Positions 16,962-26,089 of a stretch of 64,000 bases of DNA are shown in pieces. The translations under genes were made by a program, and so were the position numbers. Every line of letters starts with the position of its first letter. Positions within the stretch are counted from its first letter, which is position 1. The DNA lies in contig NZ_JOJP01000001.1 of NCBI RefSeq assembly GCF_000710775.1, positions 2,091,729 through 2,155,728 of the forward strand. The letters are read 5' to 3'. The notes under the pieces are model-generated. The model saw only the letters and a list, made by a program, of their open reading frames with translations. It was not told where the DNA came from and did no database searches. Source of the DNA: Endozoicomonas elysicola. GTDB lineage: Bacteria > Pseudomonadota > Gammaproteobacteria > Pseudomonadales > Endozoicomonadaceae.

Positions 16962-18308
16962 CTATTGGTAAAGTGATTTTGCCGCCTTGTGATGATCAGC
17001 CATTAACGCCTGTAAGTCACCTCCCAGCCACTCACGATCTTTAACCTGCCACTGGCCATTGACCATAACGCTATTCGCCTGATTCGCACCACAAACGACC
17101 AGCGCTGCTAATGGGTCATGAGCACCACTGAATCTTGGCTCATCGAGTTTATAGAGGCCAATATCCGCTTTCTTGCCAACCGCCAGTTCACCGATATCTT
17201 CACGCCCCAATATTTCTGCACTGCCTTTAGTGGCAAGGTAGAGCGCATCAAGATGAGAAAACTCATCGGCCTGGTATCTCAGGCGCTGAATCAACAGGGC
17301 CTGACGTACTTCCTGGATAAGATTACTGTGGTCATTGGATGCACTGCCATCAACACCCAGACCTACCCGGCAACCGGCTTCCCTGAGTTCTTTCACCCGA
17401 CAGATACCGGAAGCAAGAATCATATTGGATGAAGGACAATGGCAGATACCGGTGCCGGCTCTGCCCAGTCGCTTAACCTCTTCATCATTAAAGTGGATAC
17501 CATGAGCAAGCCAGGTCCGATCATGGAGCCAGCCAACTTCTTCCAGATAATCCAGAGGTCTTAAGCCAAACATTTCCAGGCAGAAATTATTTTCATCTTC
17601 GGTTTCTGCCAGATGGGTATGCAGGTGAACCTGATGTTCACGGGCCAGTCTTGCACTCTCTTTCATAATGTCGGTGGTGACAGAGAATGGTGAGCAGGGT
17701 GCAAGGGCAATTTCTACCAGCTGGCGATCATCTTTCTGGTGGTACTTTTGAATAAGACGGGTGGAGTCGTCCATAATGGTTTGTTCGCTTTGAACCACCG
17801 ACTTGGGTGGTAAGCCACCATCTTCCTGACTCAGTGTCATGGAGCCCCGGGTGAGGGTTGCTCGAACGCCCAGTGAGAGTGCCGTTTCTGCCTGGATATC
17901 AATGGCACTTTCCAGCCCCTGCGGGAAGAGATAATGGTGGTCGGCCATGGTCGTGCAGCCGGAAAGCAGGAGTTCCACCATAGCCAGTTTGCTGGATTGT
18001 TGATGCATCTGGGGAGTCAGGCCAGCCCAGATGGGATAAAGGGTCTGTAGCCAGGGGAACAGTTTTTTGTTCAGTGCAGGTGGGCAGCAACGGGTCAGGG
18101 TTTGGTAGAAGTGGTGGTGGGTATTGATCAGGCCAGGCATTAATACCTGATCGCGGGCATCGATCACCGTATTACAGGGGGAGGCTGGCTCTTGCCCTGC
18201 TCCCAGAACTTCAACAATTCGGTCACCTTCGATAACAATACCGTTGGTGGCATCCAGTTGATTGGCAGTAAAGACAGCCAGCGGCTGCTTGATCCAGATT
18301 CTTTCCAT
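16962..18308 (-). CDS. 8-oxoguanine deaminase (amidohydrolase)
   Basis: A 448-residue metal-dependent amidohydrolase. The metal-binding motif NTHHHF follows GLI near residue 60, HLAE (about residue 235) and HGIHF come next, and the catalytic Asp sits in GLGVDGSASND. The combination, with RCCPPALNKKLFPWL after the HxH motif, is that of the Pseudomonas-type 8-oxoguanine deaminases, which convert 8-oxoguanine to urate; atrazine chlorohydrolase and guanine deaminase are relatives. It probably scavenges or detoxifies oxidised guanine. No purine catabolic genes are adjacent. Confidence 0.85.
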   Translation of the reverse strand: MERIWIKQPLAVFTANQLDATNGIVIEGDRIVEVLGAGQEPASPCNTVIDARDQVLMPGLINTHHHFYQTLTRCCPPALNKKLFPWLQTLYPIWAGLTPQMHQQSSKLAMVELLLSGCTTMADHHYLFPQGLESAIDIQAETALSLGVRATLTRGSMTLSQEDGGLPPKSVVQSEQTIMDDSTRLIQKYHQKDDRQLVEIALAPCSPFSVTTDIMKESARLAREHQVHLHTHLAETEDENNFCLEMFGLRPLDYLEEVGWLHDRTWLAHGIHFNDEEVKRLGRAGTGICHCPSSNMILASGICRVKELREAGCRVGLGVDGSASNDHSNLIQEVRQALLIQRLRYQADEFSHLDALYLATKGSAEILGREDIGELAVGKKADIGLYKLDEPRFSGAHDPLAALVVCGANQANSVMVNGQWQVKDREWLGGDLQALMADHHKAAKSLYQ

Positions 18309-18330
18309 TAAGGCACCTCAAGTGCTTCTT

Positions 18331-18458
18331 ATATACCCTTCGTACTTGAAGCTGCAGGGGTGTTGTCTGCACTCGCTCACCCCAGTCACTTAGTTGATCT
18401 AAGCTCTTGGGGATTCGCTCCCTTGCCGCCTACCTGCAACTCCAATTACTTTGGGTGT
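18331..18458. repeat. Interspersed palindromic repeat element
   Basis: An imperfect palindrome of about 128 bases whose ends (ATACCC and GTACTTGAAGCTGCAGG against CCTGCAACTCCAATTAC and GGGTGT) are inverted repeats, with a small inner dyad CTTAG-TTGAT-CTAAG. This pattern is typical of short non-coding elements scattered through gammaproteobacterial genomes. It sits between the deaminase and the copper operon. It is non-coding: a long frame crosses it only by chance. Confidence 0.65.
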
Positions 18459-18684
18459 GAGCTGTTGGCACTGTGCAGGAACCGGTTGATTAAGACTTTC
18501 AGAGCCACCCTGCACACCCGATGTCTCTCTGGACATCCGATAGAGCGCGTAACAGTGACTTGCGTGTTAATCTGTCAGGCAGGCCTCACATTATCAGTTG
18601 GCAATCGGTTTTGCACGGTGCTTGAGCCGGTGTCCGTTGCCTTGCGTCAATACTCTTTCATTCGTGTTGAAAGGCTGATCAAGA

Positions 18685-18715
18685 TTGACTTGCTGCCGAT
18701 GAAAATGGTTATATG
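18685..18715 (+). promoter_or_regulatory. Candidate promoter of the cus-like operon
   Basis: TTGACT (18685-18690) and TATATG (18710-18715) are separated by 19 bases (18 for TTATAT). A 19-base spacer is typical of MerR-family promoters, but no clear dyad fills it and it does not match the CueR box seen at copA. It lies 50 bases before the first gene of the operon. Confidence 0.35.
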
Positions 18716-18764
18716 CATTCCATTACTATTCTTTTTGTTGTTTAAGAAAGCTTCAGAAATTCAC

Positions 18765-19220
18765 ATGTTACAGATATTGCATCATCGACATCGCCGCTCA
18801 TTGAGCGTGGCCTTTATGGTCATGATGCTGCTGTCTGTCCTGCAATTTTGTCTGATGTCGGTTGCGGAAGCGCAGGTTACGCATCATCAGGGCGAAAGCT
18901 TTTCAGATTATGTTGTCACAGCAGAATTAAGTCATGCTGGGTCAGCTGAAAATGCCGAAAGCTTGCATGACTGCTGTGCTATTGATGCGAAACCCACGGT
19001 AGCAATGGAAGCAGCCTGTCCAGACTGTGAAAATGACAGTGAGGTGCTGCAAACCTCTGCGGGTCCTGATCTCAAGCCTCTGTTCTCACTGCTCTATATT
19101 GTTGTTCAGGAAGTCCTGAATCAAACGACGAATGTCCGTTTTTGGCAGCAGTTTACTGAGCCTGATATTCTCTCATCCCTCCCTGATATCTATCTCGCGA
19201 ACGTCTCCTTCCTCGAATAG
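18765..19220 (+). CDS. Small exported Cys-containing protein at head of copper operon
   Basis: A 151-residue protein with a basic N-terminus (HHRHRRS), one hydrophobic helix (about residues 12-30) that could be a signal peptide, and a periplasmic part with HDCC, and CPDCEND as possible metal ligands. It shows no known domain that I can name. It sits 117 bases ahead of the CusC-type gene. Similar small proteins are often found in copper-efflux operons, so a periplasmic copper-binding or accessory role is inferred. The frame is open back to 18360 but crosses a non-coding repeat; the ATG at 18765 is the sensible start, and an ATG near 18700 is possible. Confidence 0.6.
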   Translation: MLQILHHRHRRSLSVAFMVMMLLSVLQFCLMSVAEAQVTHHQGESFSDYVVTAELSHAGSAENAESLHDCCAIDAKPTVAMEAACPDCENDSEVLQTSAGPDLKPLFSLLYIVVQEVLNQTTNVRFWQQFTEPDILSSLPDIYLANVSFLE

Positions 19221-19337
19221 TTGTTCCTGAAAACTTAAAACTGAACTGTTTTTCCGGTGATACCGGGAAGGCGCTGTGGTCGGCTGTGTTGTCACTGCAT
19301 GGTCGATCCCTGAGTGTTGTTTTCAAGGGACATTTTA

Positions 19338-20642
19338 ATGTTACTTAAATGGAATGTCGGGATTGTCCGACGCTGTCAGCAGCTGGCCAGAATAGCGGGC
19401 CTTATGCTGCTGACTTCGAACAGTGTGGCTGGTAGTCAGGCGGGAGCCAGTGCTGCTGGATTAACACTGCTTGAGGCAGAAAGGATTGCTCTGGCAATAG
19501 ATGAAGGTGTGAAACAGTTTTCAGCCCAGTCACGAATGATTGAGCAGGAGTCGATTGCCGCATCAGGCTGGATGGACCCAAAGCTATCGATTGGCACTAT
19601 GAATCTGCCGGGTAATGATCTGGATCCGCTCAACCAGGGAATGTTTGAGTTTAAAGTGGAGCAGATGCTTCCCAGGGGGGACAGTAACGGTATCCAGAAA
19701 CGCCAGTTGACGCTGAAAAAAGAAGCAATGGATGCGGCTGCAGCTAACCATAAGCTTTCCGTTCAACGGGATGTTCGTCTTGCCTGGCTTGATGTGTGGT
19801 ATTGGCAGCAGGCGCTGGTGGCACTTAAAGCTGACCGCAACCTGTATGAGTCTCTGGTAACGGTCACAGCATCCATGTACAGCCAGGGCAGGAAAAGGCA
19901 GCAGGATGTTTATAACGCTAAAGTCGCGCTTTCCCGTCTTGATGATCAGACTCTGTCGTTTTCTGCCAGCTATGCAGAGAGCCTTGCCAGGCTCGGCCGC
20001 TGGTTAGGTGAAACAACGGTCACAAAGGTCGGCTCTGATTTACCGGATCTTCCTGAGGCTCGACATGAATTAGCCATTAACGCCTCTTTTAATCACCCAA
20101 TGGTTCATGAGGCGGAACGGGTGATTGATCAGGCAGAGCAGGGGGTAGCCCTTGCCAGAGAACGCTTCAAACCACAGTTTGGCGTAGAGCTGGCTTATGG
20201 TCGTGAGCAGGGTGATATGGCCATGATGGGCAGTGATGGTAACCGTAATAAATATTCCCTGATGGTGATGATGGACTTGCCGTTGTTCACTGCAAATCGA
20301 CAGGATCGTCAGCTTCTGGCCAGTCAGTATCGTAAGGAGGCTGCGTTGTCAGTGAGACAGGATTTGTTGCGTCAGCTGACTGGACAGTTAAACGCAGAGG
20401 TCGCCCGTTATCGTGGTCTCAGTCAGCGGCTTGATCATTACTCCAATAATTTGCTGCCGGATGTTGAAAGCCAGTCTCAGGCTGCACTGAATGCCTATCA
20501 ATCGGATGCACAGGACTTTAACAGTGTGATTCAGTCATACCGAACTCTGCTGGATACCCGGCTGGCCTTTAAAAGGCTTCAGGCTGATATCAGACAGAGC
20601 CTTGCCCGTATTGATTATCTGATGCCAGGGAGCAGCTATTAA
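19338..20642 (+). CDS. cusC: CusC-type outer-membrane efflux protein (TolC family)
   Basis: A 434-residue TolC-family channel protein. An N-terminal hydrophobic signal (about residues 18-38) is followed by two outer membrane efflux repeats with long helices (for example LTLLEAERIAL, AARLGRWLG-like segment, and DQAEQGVALARERFKPQFG). In the tripartite pump it forms the outer-membrane exit for copper or silver ions. The ATG at 19338 has AGGGA eight bases upstream, preferred over GTG 19314. Its stop codon overlaps the cusB start codon by one base, so translation is coupled. It is shorter than some family members and I see no lipobox. Confidence 0.85.
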   Translation: MLLKWNVGIVRRCQQLARIAGLMLLTSNSVAGSQAGASAAGLTLLEAERIALAIDEGVKQFSAQSRMIEQESIAASGWMDPKLSIGTMNLPGNDLDPLNQGMFEFKVEQMLPRGDSNGIQKRQLTLKKEAMDAAAANHKLSVQRDVRLAWLDVWYWQQALVALKADRNLYESLVTVTASMYSQGRKRQQDVYNAKVALSRLDDQTLSFSASYAESLARLGRWLGETTVTKVGSDLPDLPEARHELAINASFNHPMVHEAERVIDQAEQGVALARERFKPQFGVELAYGREQGDMAMMGSDGNRNKYSLMVMMDLPLFTANRQDRQLLASQYRKEAALSVRQDLLRQLTGQLNAEVARYRGLSQRLDHYSNNLLPDVESQSQAALNAYQSDAQDFNSVIQSYRTLLDTRLAFKRLQADIRQSLARIDYLMPGSSY

Positions 20643-22414
20643 TGAGCAGGAAATTATTTCGATTCGTGCTGGTCATTGTTGCGTTTATTGCCGGGCTTGG
20701 AAGCTATCATCTCTGGCTAACCACTCAATCATCGGGAGTACAGGCGGTTGTCGAGCGCGAGCCTCTCTACTGGGTTGCGCCCATGGATCCCAACTACCGC
20801 AGGGATAAGCCGGGTAAATCCCCTATGGGTATGGATCTGGTACCGGTTTATGAAGAGGCCTCTGATAAAGAGCAATTCCCCGGAACGGTGTCTGTTTCTC
20901 CGGTAGTAGAAAATAACCTTGGGGTAAGAACTGCTGCGGTGAGCAGGCAGTTACTCACGCCACAGGTACAGACTGTTGGTCGGGTGGTTTATGACGAAGA
21001 CAGCCTGATGCAGTTGAACAGTCGGGTTGATGGCTGGGTGGAAAACCTGACGATTGCTTCCAGCGGCGAGTTTGTCAAAAAGGGCAGCCGGTTGTTTGAC
21101 CTCTACTCACCCACGCTGGTGAATGCCCAGGAGGAGTTGCTGGCTGCGATTACCTCCGGAAACTCAGCGTTGATCAGAGCATCCAGAGAGCGGCTTTCAT
21201 CGTTAGATGTTCCTGAAAAAACCGTTGATAGGATTGTCCGGCAGAAAAAAATAAAGCGAACCCTTCCTTTTTATACGGACAAAGATGGTTATATCTCTCA
21301 ACTTAATATACGTGATGGGTCTTATGTTACGCCTTCAAAAACACTGATTGAACTGGCCAGCCTTGATGATGTCTGGGTGATGGCGGATGTATTTGAGCGT
21401 CAGTCTCACTTTATTGAAAAAGGACAGATAGCTTTTATGTCTGTGGATTACCTGCCCGGCAAGGTCTGGCAGGGCGAGGTGAATTACGTTTACCCCGAGC
21501 TTGATCCGAAAACCCGTAGCCTGAGAGTGCGGTTGAGATTCCCTAATCCCGATACAGAATTGAAGCCCAATATGTACTCTCAGGTACGCATTGATATGGA
21601 TGGATTTTCTGCGTTGGCGATACCTGCGGAAGCGGTTATTCAAACCGAAGATCAACAGCGGGTTGTGAAGGCGTTGGGTAGCGGACGGTATCGTTCGGTC
21701 AGAGTGGCTACGGGACGGCGAGTGGGTGATCAGGTAGAGATACTGAAAGGGGTAGCGGAGGGTGAGCGAGTGGTTACCTCGGCACAGTTTCTTCTGGACT
21801 CTGAATCCAGCATTGATGCCGACCTCAGTCGTTTTGAAGATGAGAATACTCAGCAGGTGTGGGTTGTTGGCAAGTTGGACAGGAAAAAGGCAGGCGTTGT
21901 TACGGTGACTCATGACCCGGTGCCAGAGTGGGGCTGGCCTGCAATGACCATGGACTTCTCTTTGGCTCCGGGTGTTGATGCAGCCATAGTGAATTCGGGT
22001 AGCAGGATTCGTCTTCAGGTTGAGAAAAGCGATGGTGGGCGATATCAGATCATTGCCCTGGAGTCCCTGGAAGATAAAGGAGTGGATCATTCAGGCCATG
22101 ATATGGGTTCCATGACGATGGATCACAGCAACATGGATCACTCTGGCCACGATATGGATTCCATGAAGATGGACCACAGCAATATGGATCATTCTGGTCA
22201 CGATATGGGTTCCATGAAGATGGACCACAGCAACATGGACCACTCCGGCCATGATATGGACTACATGAAGATGGACCATAGCAACATGGATCACTCCGGT
22301 CACGATATGGGTTCCATGAAGTTGGATCAAAGCAGCATGGATCACTCCGGTCATGATATGGGCACCATGTCGAAGGACCATAGCACTATGGACCATAAGG
22401 CCATGGGGCATTAA
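20642..22414 (+). CDS. cusB: CusB-type RND periplasmic adaptor with metal-binding N-terminus, CusF-like domain and His/Met repeat tail
   Basis: A 590-residue membrane fusion protein. After an N-terminal anchor (residues 5-27) comes a heavy-metal-binding domain (about 43-69, with YWVAPMDPNY and PMGMDLVPVYE). The adaptor core (about 80-390) has the barrel-sandwich hybrid with VDGWVENL and a beta-barrel with LRVRLRFPNP. A CusF-like domain (about 402-475, with VPEWGWPAMTMDF) follows. From residue 481 there are six tandem 17-residue repeats of the form DHSGHDMGSMKMDHSNM and a partial seventh, an unusual His-, Met- and Asp-rich tail. It bridges CusC and CusA and probably delivers Cu(I) or Ag(I) to the pump. 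CusF is normally a separate protein, so here it appears fused. Confidence 0.92.
   Translation: MSRKLFRFVLVIVAFIAGLGSYHLWLTTQSSGVQAVVEREPLYWVAPMDPNYRRDKPGKSPMGMDLVPVYEEASDKEQFPGTVSVSPVVENNLGVRTAAVSRQLLTPQVQTVGRVVYDEDSLMQLNSRVDGWVENLTIASSGEFVKKGSRLFDLYSPTLVNAQEELLAAITSGNSALIRASRERLSSLDVPEKTVDRIVRQKKIKRTLPFYTDKDGYISQLNIRDGSYVTPSKTLIELASLDDVWVMADVFERQSHFIEKGQIAFMSVDYLPGKVWQGEVNYVYPELDPKTRSLRVRLRFPNPDTELKPNMYSQVRIDMDGFSALAIPAEAVIQTEDQQRVVKALGSGRYRSVRVATGRRVGDQVEILKGVAEGERVVTSAQFLLDSESSIDADLSRFEDENTQQVWVVGKLDRKKAGVVTVTHDPVPEWGWPAMTMDFSLAPGVDAAIVNSGSRIRLQVEKSDGGRYQIIALESLEDKGVDHSGHDMGSMTMDHSNMDHSGHDMDSMKMDHSNMDHSGHDMGSMKMDHSNMDHSGHDMDYMKMDHSNMDHSGHDMGSMKLDQSSMDHSGHDMGTMSKDHSTMDHKAMGH
22084..22400 (+). 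repeat. Tandem 51-bp coding repeat in cusB
   Basis: Six copies of a 51-base unit encode the 17-residue His/Met/Asp repeats at the CusB C-terminus. Copies differ at synonymous and a few replacement sites (Gly/Asp and Thr/Lys, for example), so the array is not brand new. No spacers are present: this is not a CRISPR array. Confidence 0.92.
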
Positions 22415-22425
22415 GGAGACTGGAA

Positions 22426-25400
22426 ATGATCAAAGCGATAATTCTTGGTTCCCTGGGGAATCGTTTCCTGGTGCTTCTGGCTGCCCTTGCTTTGTTAGTC
22501 GGTGGTGTATGGGTCACTAAAAATACCCCGGTGGATGCACTGCCCGACCTGTCCGATGTTCAGGTGATTATCAAAACCGACTATCCGGGGCAGGCTCCCC
22601 GACTGGTCGAAGACCAGGTCACCTATCCGCTGACCACAGCCATGATGTCAGTGCCCGGTGCGGTTGATGTCCGGGGTAGCTCTATGTTTGGTACCTCTTA
22701 TGTGTACATCCTGTTTGAGGACGGGACGGATATTTACTGGGCCCGTTCACGGGTGCTTGAATATCTGAATCAGGTGCAGGGGAGTCTGCCGGCTGAGGCC
22801 AGAACGGCACTGGGACCCGATGCGACTGGCGTTGGCTGGGTATACAACTATGCCTTGGTTGACCGGAGTGGCCGTCATGATCTGGCTCAGTTACGTAGCC
22901 TGCAGGACTGGTACCTGAAGTATCCATTGCAATCTGTTGCCGGTGTCAGCGAAGTGGCCACAGTCGGGGGGATGGTGCGGCAGTATCAGGTCATAGCAGA
23001 CCCATTTAAGTTGAGAGCCTATGGAATTCCTCTCCAGAAACTGAGAGAAGCCCTGGCCAATAGTAACCGTGAAGCAGGTGCTTCAGCCATTGAGATGGCA
23101 GAGGCAGAATATATTGTCCGTATCACAGGCTATCTACAGGGTATCGAAGATATTCGGCAAGTGCCGCTCATGGTCACTGAAGAAGGAACACCGCTTACCG
23201 TTGGTGATGTAGCCACCGTTCAGGAAGGGCCTCAGATGCGCCGTGGCATTTCTGAACTGAACGGAGAAGGTGAAGTGGTCGGTGGCATTATCGTGATGCG
23301 CTATGGTGAGAATGCCCGGGAAGTGATTGAAGCCGTGAGGAATAAACTCAATGAGCTGAAAAAAGGTCTGCCGGAAGGTGTGGAGATTGTCACTACCTAT
23401 GACCGATCCCGGCTGGTGGACGATTCCATTGCCACACTGAGCGGCACATTGCTGATTCAGCTGGTGATTGTTGTGGCGATCTGTGCGCTGTTTCTGCTGC
23501 ACTTCCGCTCATCGCTGGTGATTGTTATCAGTTTGCCGCTGGGGATTCTGGGAGCATTTGTCATCATGTACTTTCAGGGGTTGAATGCCAACATTATGTC
23601 CCTGGGGGGAATTGCTGTTGCCATTGGCTCGATGGTAGATGGCTCAATTGTGATGATTGAGAACTTCCACAAGCACATGCAGCGGGTCAAGGTTACTGCC
23701 GCTAACCGTTGGGCAGTGGTCAGACAGTCATCATTAGAAGTAGGACCTCCCCTGTTCTTCTCCCTGTTGATTGAAGCCATCAGTTTTATGCCGGTATTCA
23801 GTCTGCAGGCGCAGGAGGGTCGGATGTTTTCACCACTGGCCTTTACCAAATCTTATGCCATGGTGGTGGCAGCGGGGTTGACCATTACGCTGGTTCCGGT
23901 ACTGATTGGTTATCTGGTTCGCGGGCAGATCAGGGATGAGCAGAAAAACCCGGTCAACCGGTGGATGATGTGGGCCTATCGACCACTGGTGAAACTGGCG
24001 CTGGGTCGACCTAAAACACTGCTTACCGTTGCCCTGGTTATTCTGGTTCTGGGACTTTCACCGGCTTCTCAAATTGGCAGTGAATTTATGCCGCCTCTTG
24101 ATGAAGGGGATCTGATGTATATGCCAACCACTTATGCGGGCATTTCTGTCGGTAAGGCCCGGCAATTGCTGCAACAGACCGACCGACTGATCAAAACAGT
24201 ACCGGAAGTGGAAACGGTATTTGGCAAGGTGGGCAGAGCAGACACTGCAACAGACCCTTCACCGCTGACTATGATTGAAACCGTTGTTCAGCTGAAACCG
24301 CGCAGCGAATGGCGGGATGGTGTAACGGCCGATACGCTGCGCGCCGAGCTGGAGTCCCTGGTAAAGCTGCCGGGTGTCAGCAACGCCTGGGTGATGCCCA
24401 TTCGAACCCGCATCGATATGCTGTCTACGGGTATCAAAACACCCGTTGGCATTCAGGTAACCGGTCCGGACCTTAAGGTGATAGAAGACATTGGGCGGAA
24501 GCTTGAGCAGGTTCTGCAGTCGGTGCCGGGAACACTGTCGGTTTATGCGGAACGGGTTGCCGGTGGTCGATACATTAACATTGATATCGACCGCTCCCGA
24601 GCTGCCCGTTTCGGATTAAATATCAGTGATCTTCAGCCCGTAGCGGCTTCAGCCATTGGTGGAATGAATGTGACGACCACCGTTGAGGGGTTAGAGAGGT
24701 ATCCGGTTAATCTGCGATACCCGCAATCTTTCCGTGATTCCGTTGAACAACTGAAGCTGTTGCCAGTGGTCACGGCATCGGGCCAAAGTATTGCATTGGG
24801 TGATGTCGCCACTATTGCTGTTGAGGATGGCCCTGGTGCTATCCGTTCGGAAAATGCCCGTCCGGCAGGGCGGGTGCTGGTGGATATTGAAGGGCGGGAC
24901 CTGGGCTCTTATGTCAATGAAGCCAAGGCAGTGGTGTTTGATGAGCTTGAGTTGCCCGCCGGGTACTCTCTGGAGTGGACGGGCCAGTACGAGTACATGG
25001 AAAGAGCCAATGAACGACTCTCGATCATTATTCCAGCAACGCTGTTCTTTATTACCGTCATCCTGTTTCTGACGTTTAGGCAGGTCTTTGAGGTTGTCAC
25101 TATCATGGCCACCCTGCCTTTTGCCCTTCTGGGCGGCATCTGGCTGATGGCTATTCAGGGCTACAACTTCTCTGTTGCAGTGGGGGTTGGTTTTATTGCC
25201 CTGGCAGGGGTAACGGTAGGGAATGCCATTATGATGCTGGTTTATCTTAACCAGTCCCTTGATGACCGTCGGAACCTTGCACATCAGGCCGGTGGCCGGA
25301 TGTGTCGGCAGGATGTCCATGATGCCGTTATGGATGGTGCGGTGTTGCGTCTTAGACCCATCATGATGACGGTGATGACCATTCTGGTGGGGCTGATACC

Positions 25401-25560
25401 GGTCATGCTTAACGATGGTACTGGAGCAGAAGTCATGCAGCGTATTGCCGGCCCGATGGTGGGAGGCATTGCCAGCTCATTGTTAGTGACTCTGGTGATG
25501 GTGCCAGCGATTTATTTTTTATGGCACTGTCGTTTATTGAAAAAGCCGGTAGTCAGTTGA
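22426..25560 (+). CDS. cusA: CusA-type heavy-metal RND efflux transporter
   Basis: A 1044-residue inner-membrane RND pump of the heavy-metal efflux class, with 12 membrane segments and two large periplasmic loops. The N-terminus has DALPDLSDVQVIIKTDYPGQ, the TM4 region has AIGSMVDGSIVMIEN with the acidic proton-relay residue, and SNAWVMPIRTRIDMLSTG aligns with the CusA region that carries one of the Met residues of the Cu/Ag binding site. Length is typical. It exports Cu(I)/Ag(I) from the periplasm using the proton gradient. It follows cusB by 11 bases and is the third component of the operon. Confidence 0.95.
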   Translation: MIKAIILGSLGNRFLVLLAALALLVGGVWVTKNTPVDALPDLSDVQVIIKTDYPGQAPRLVEDQVTYPLTTAMMSVPGAVDVRGSSMFGTSYVYILFEDGTDIYWARSRVLEYLNQVQGSLPAEARTALGPDATGVGWVYNYALVDRSGRHDLAQLRSLQDWYLKYPLQSVAGVSEVATVGGMVRQYQVIADPFKLRAYGIPLQKLREALANSNREAGASAIEMAEAEYIVRITGYLQGIEDIRQVPLMVTEEGTPLTVGDVATVQEGPQMRRGISELNGEGEVVGGIIVMRYGENAREVIEAVRNKLNELKKGLPEGVEIVTTYDRSRLVDDSIATLSGTLLIQLVIVVAICALFLLHFRSSLVIVISLPLGILGAFVIMYFQGLNANIMSLGGIAVAIGSMVDGSIVMIENFHKHMQRVKVTAANRWAVVRQSSLEVGPPLFFSLLIEAISFMPVFSLQAQEGRMFSPLAFTKSYAMVVAAGLTITLVPVLIGYLVRGQIRDEQKNPVNRWMMWAYRPLVKLALGRPKTLLTVALVILVLGLSPASQIGSEFMPPLDEGDLMYMPTTYAGISVGKARQLLQQTDRLIKTVPEVETVFGKVGRADTATDPSPLTMIETVVQLKPRSEWRDGVTADTLRAELESLVKLPGVSNAWVMPIRTRIDMLSTGIKTPVGIQVTGPDLKVIEDIGRKLEQVLQSVPGTLSVYAERVAGGRYINIDIDRSRAARFGLNISDLQPVAASAIGGMNVTTTVEGLERYPVNLRYPQSFRDSVEQLKLLPVVTASGQSIALGDVATIAVEDGPGAIRSENARPAGRVLVDIEGRDLGSYVNEAKAVVFDELELPAGYSLEWTGQYEYMERANERLSIIIPATLFFITVILFLTFRQVFEVVTIMATLPFALLGGIWLMAIQGYNFSVAVGVGFIALAGVTVGNAIMMLVYLNQSLDDRRNLAHQAGGRMCRQDVHDAVMDGAVLRLRPIMMTVMTILVGLIPVMLNDGTGAEVMQRIAGPMVGGIASSLLVTLVMVPAIYFLWHCRLLKKPVVS

Positions 25561-25641
25561 TTTTTTAACACCCAGCCCTGAAAAGTGCTGTATAAACAGC
25601 CTTGAGCTGTAACCTGAGCAAAAGGAAATGGAGTAAATCTC

Positions 25642-26088
25642 ATGAAAAACACAAAAGCAATCGTTCTGGGTATGACCCTGCTGTTGAACTCTGTTGCGGG
25701 CTATGCAGCGGATAAGTTTCCGATGATCATGACCTACAAGTCACCCACCTGTGGCTGCTGTTCCGAGTGGATAAAACATATGGAAGATAATGGCTTTCAG
25801 GTAATGGCTCACGACGTGCAGGATATGGGTAAATACAAGCAGAAGGCGAATCTGCCTTATGGCACAGGTTCCTGTCATACCTCATTTGTTGGTGGTTATG
25901 CCATTGAAGGACATGTGCCTGCATCGGATGTGGTCCGGTTGTTGACTGAGAAGCCAGACTTTCGCGGTATTACGGTGCCAGGTATGCCCATGGGCTCACC
26001 AGGAATGGAGTACGGTGACCAGAAGGACGCCTATCAGACCATCGCCTACAAAAAAGATGGCAGTATGAGTGTGTTTGCTTCTCACTGA
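25642..26088 (+). CDS. DUF411 periplasmic metal-binding protein
   Basis: A 148-residue exported protein: signal peptide ending near GYAAD, then the DUF411 domain with TYKSPTCGCCSEWIKHM, PYGTGSCHTSFVGGYAIEGHVPA and PGMPMGSPGME. The CGCC and SCH residues and the Met-rich segment are likely Cu(I) ligands. DUF411 genes accompany copper resistance operons and the protein is thought to act as a periplasmic copper binder. It lies 81 bases after cusA and is probably co-transcribed. Confidence 0.9.
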   Translation: MKNTKAIVLGMTLLLNSVAGYAADKFPMIMTYKSPTCGCCSEWIKHMEDNGFQVMAHDVQDMGKYKQKANLPYGTGSCHTSFVGGYAIEGHVPASDVVRLLTEKPDFRGITVPGMPMGSPGMEYGDQKDAYQTIAYKKDGSMSVFASH

Positions 26089-26089
26089 G

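Noticed and set aside
18360-18764. Long N-terminal extension (135 residues) of the small copper-operon protein
   Set aside because: It crosses an interspersed non-coding repeat and the likely promoter, has no ribosome binding site at its start, and the real hydrophobic leader begins at 18765.
22084-22400. CRISPR-like direct repeat array
   Set aside because: The repeats are contiguous, coding and without spacers.
24691-25320. 209-codon antisense frame within cusA
   Set aside because: A codon-bias shadow of the pump gene; no motif or start signal.
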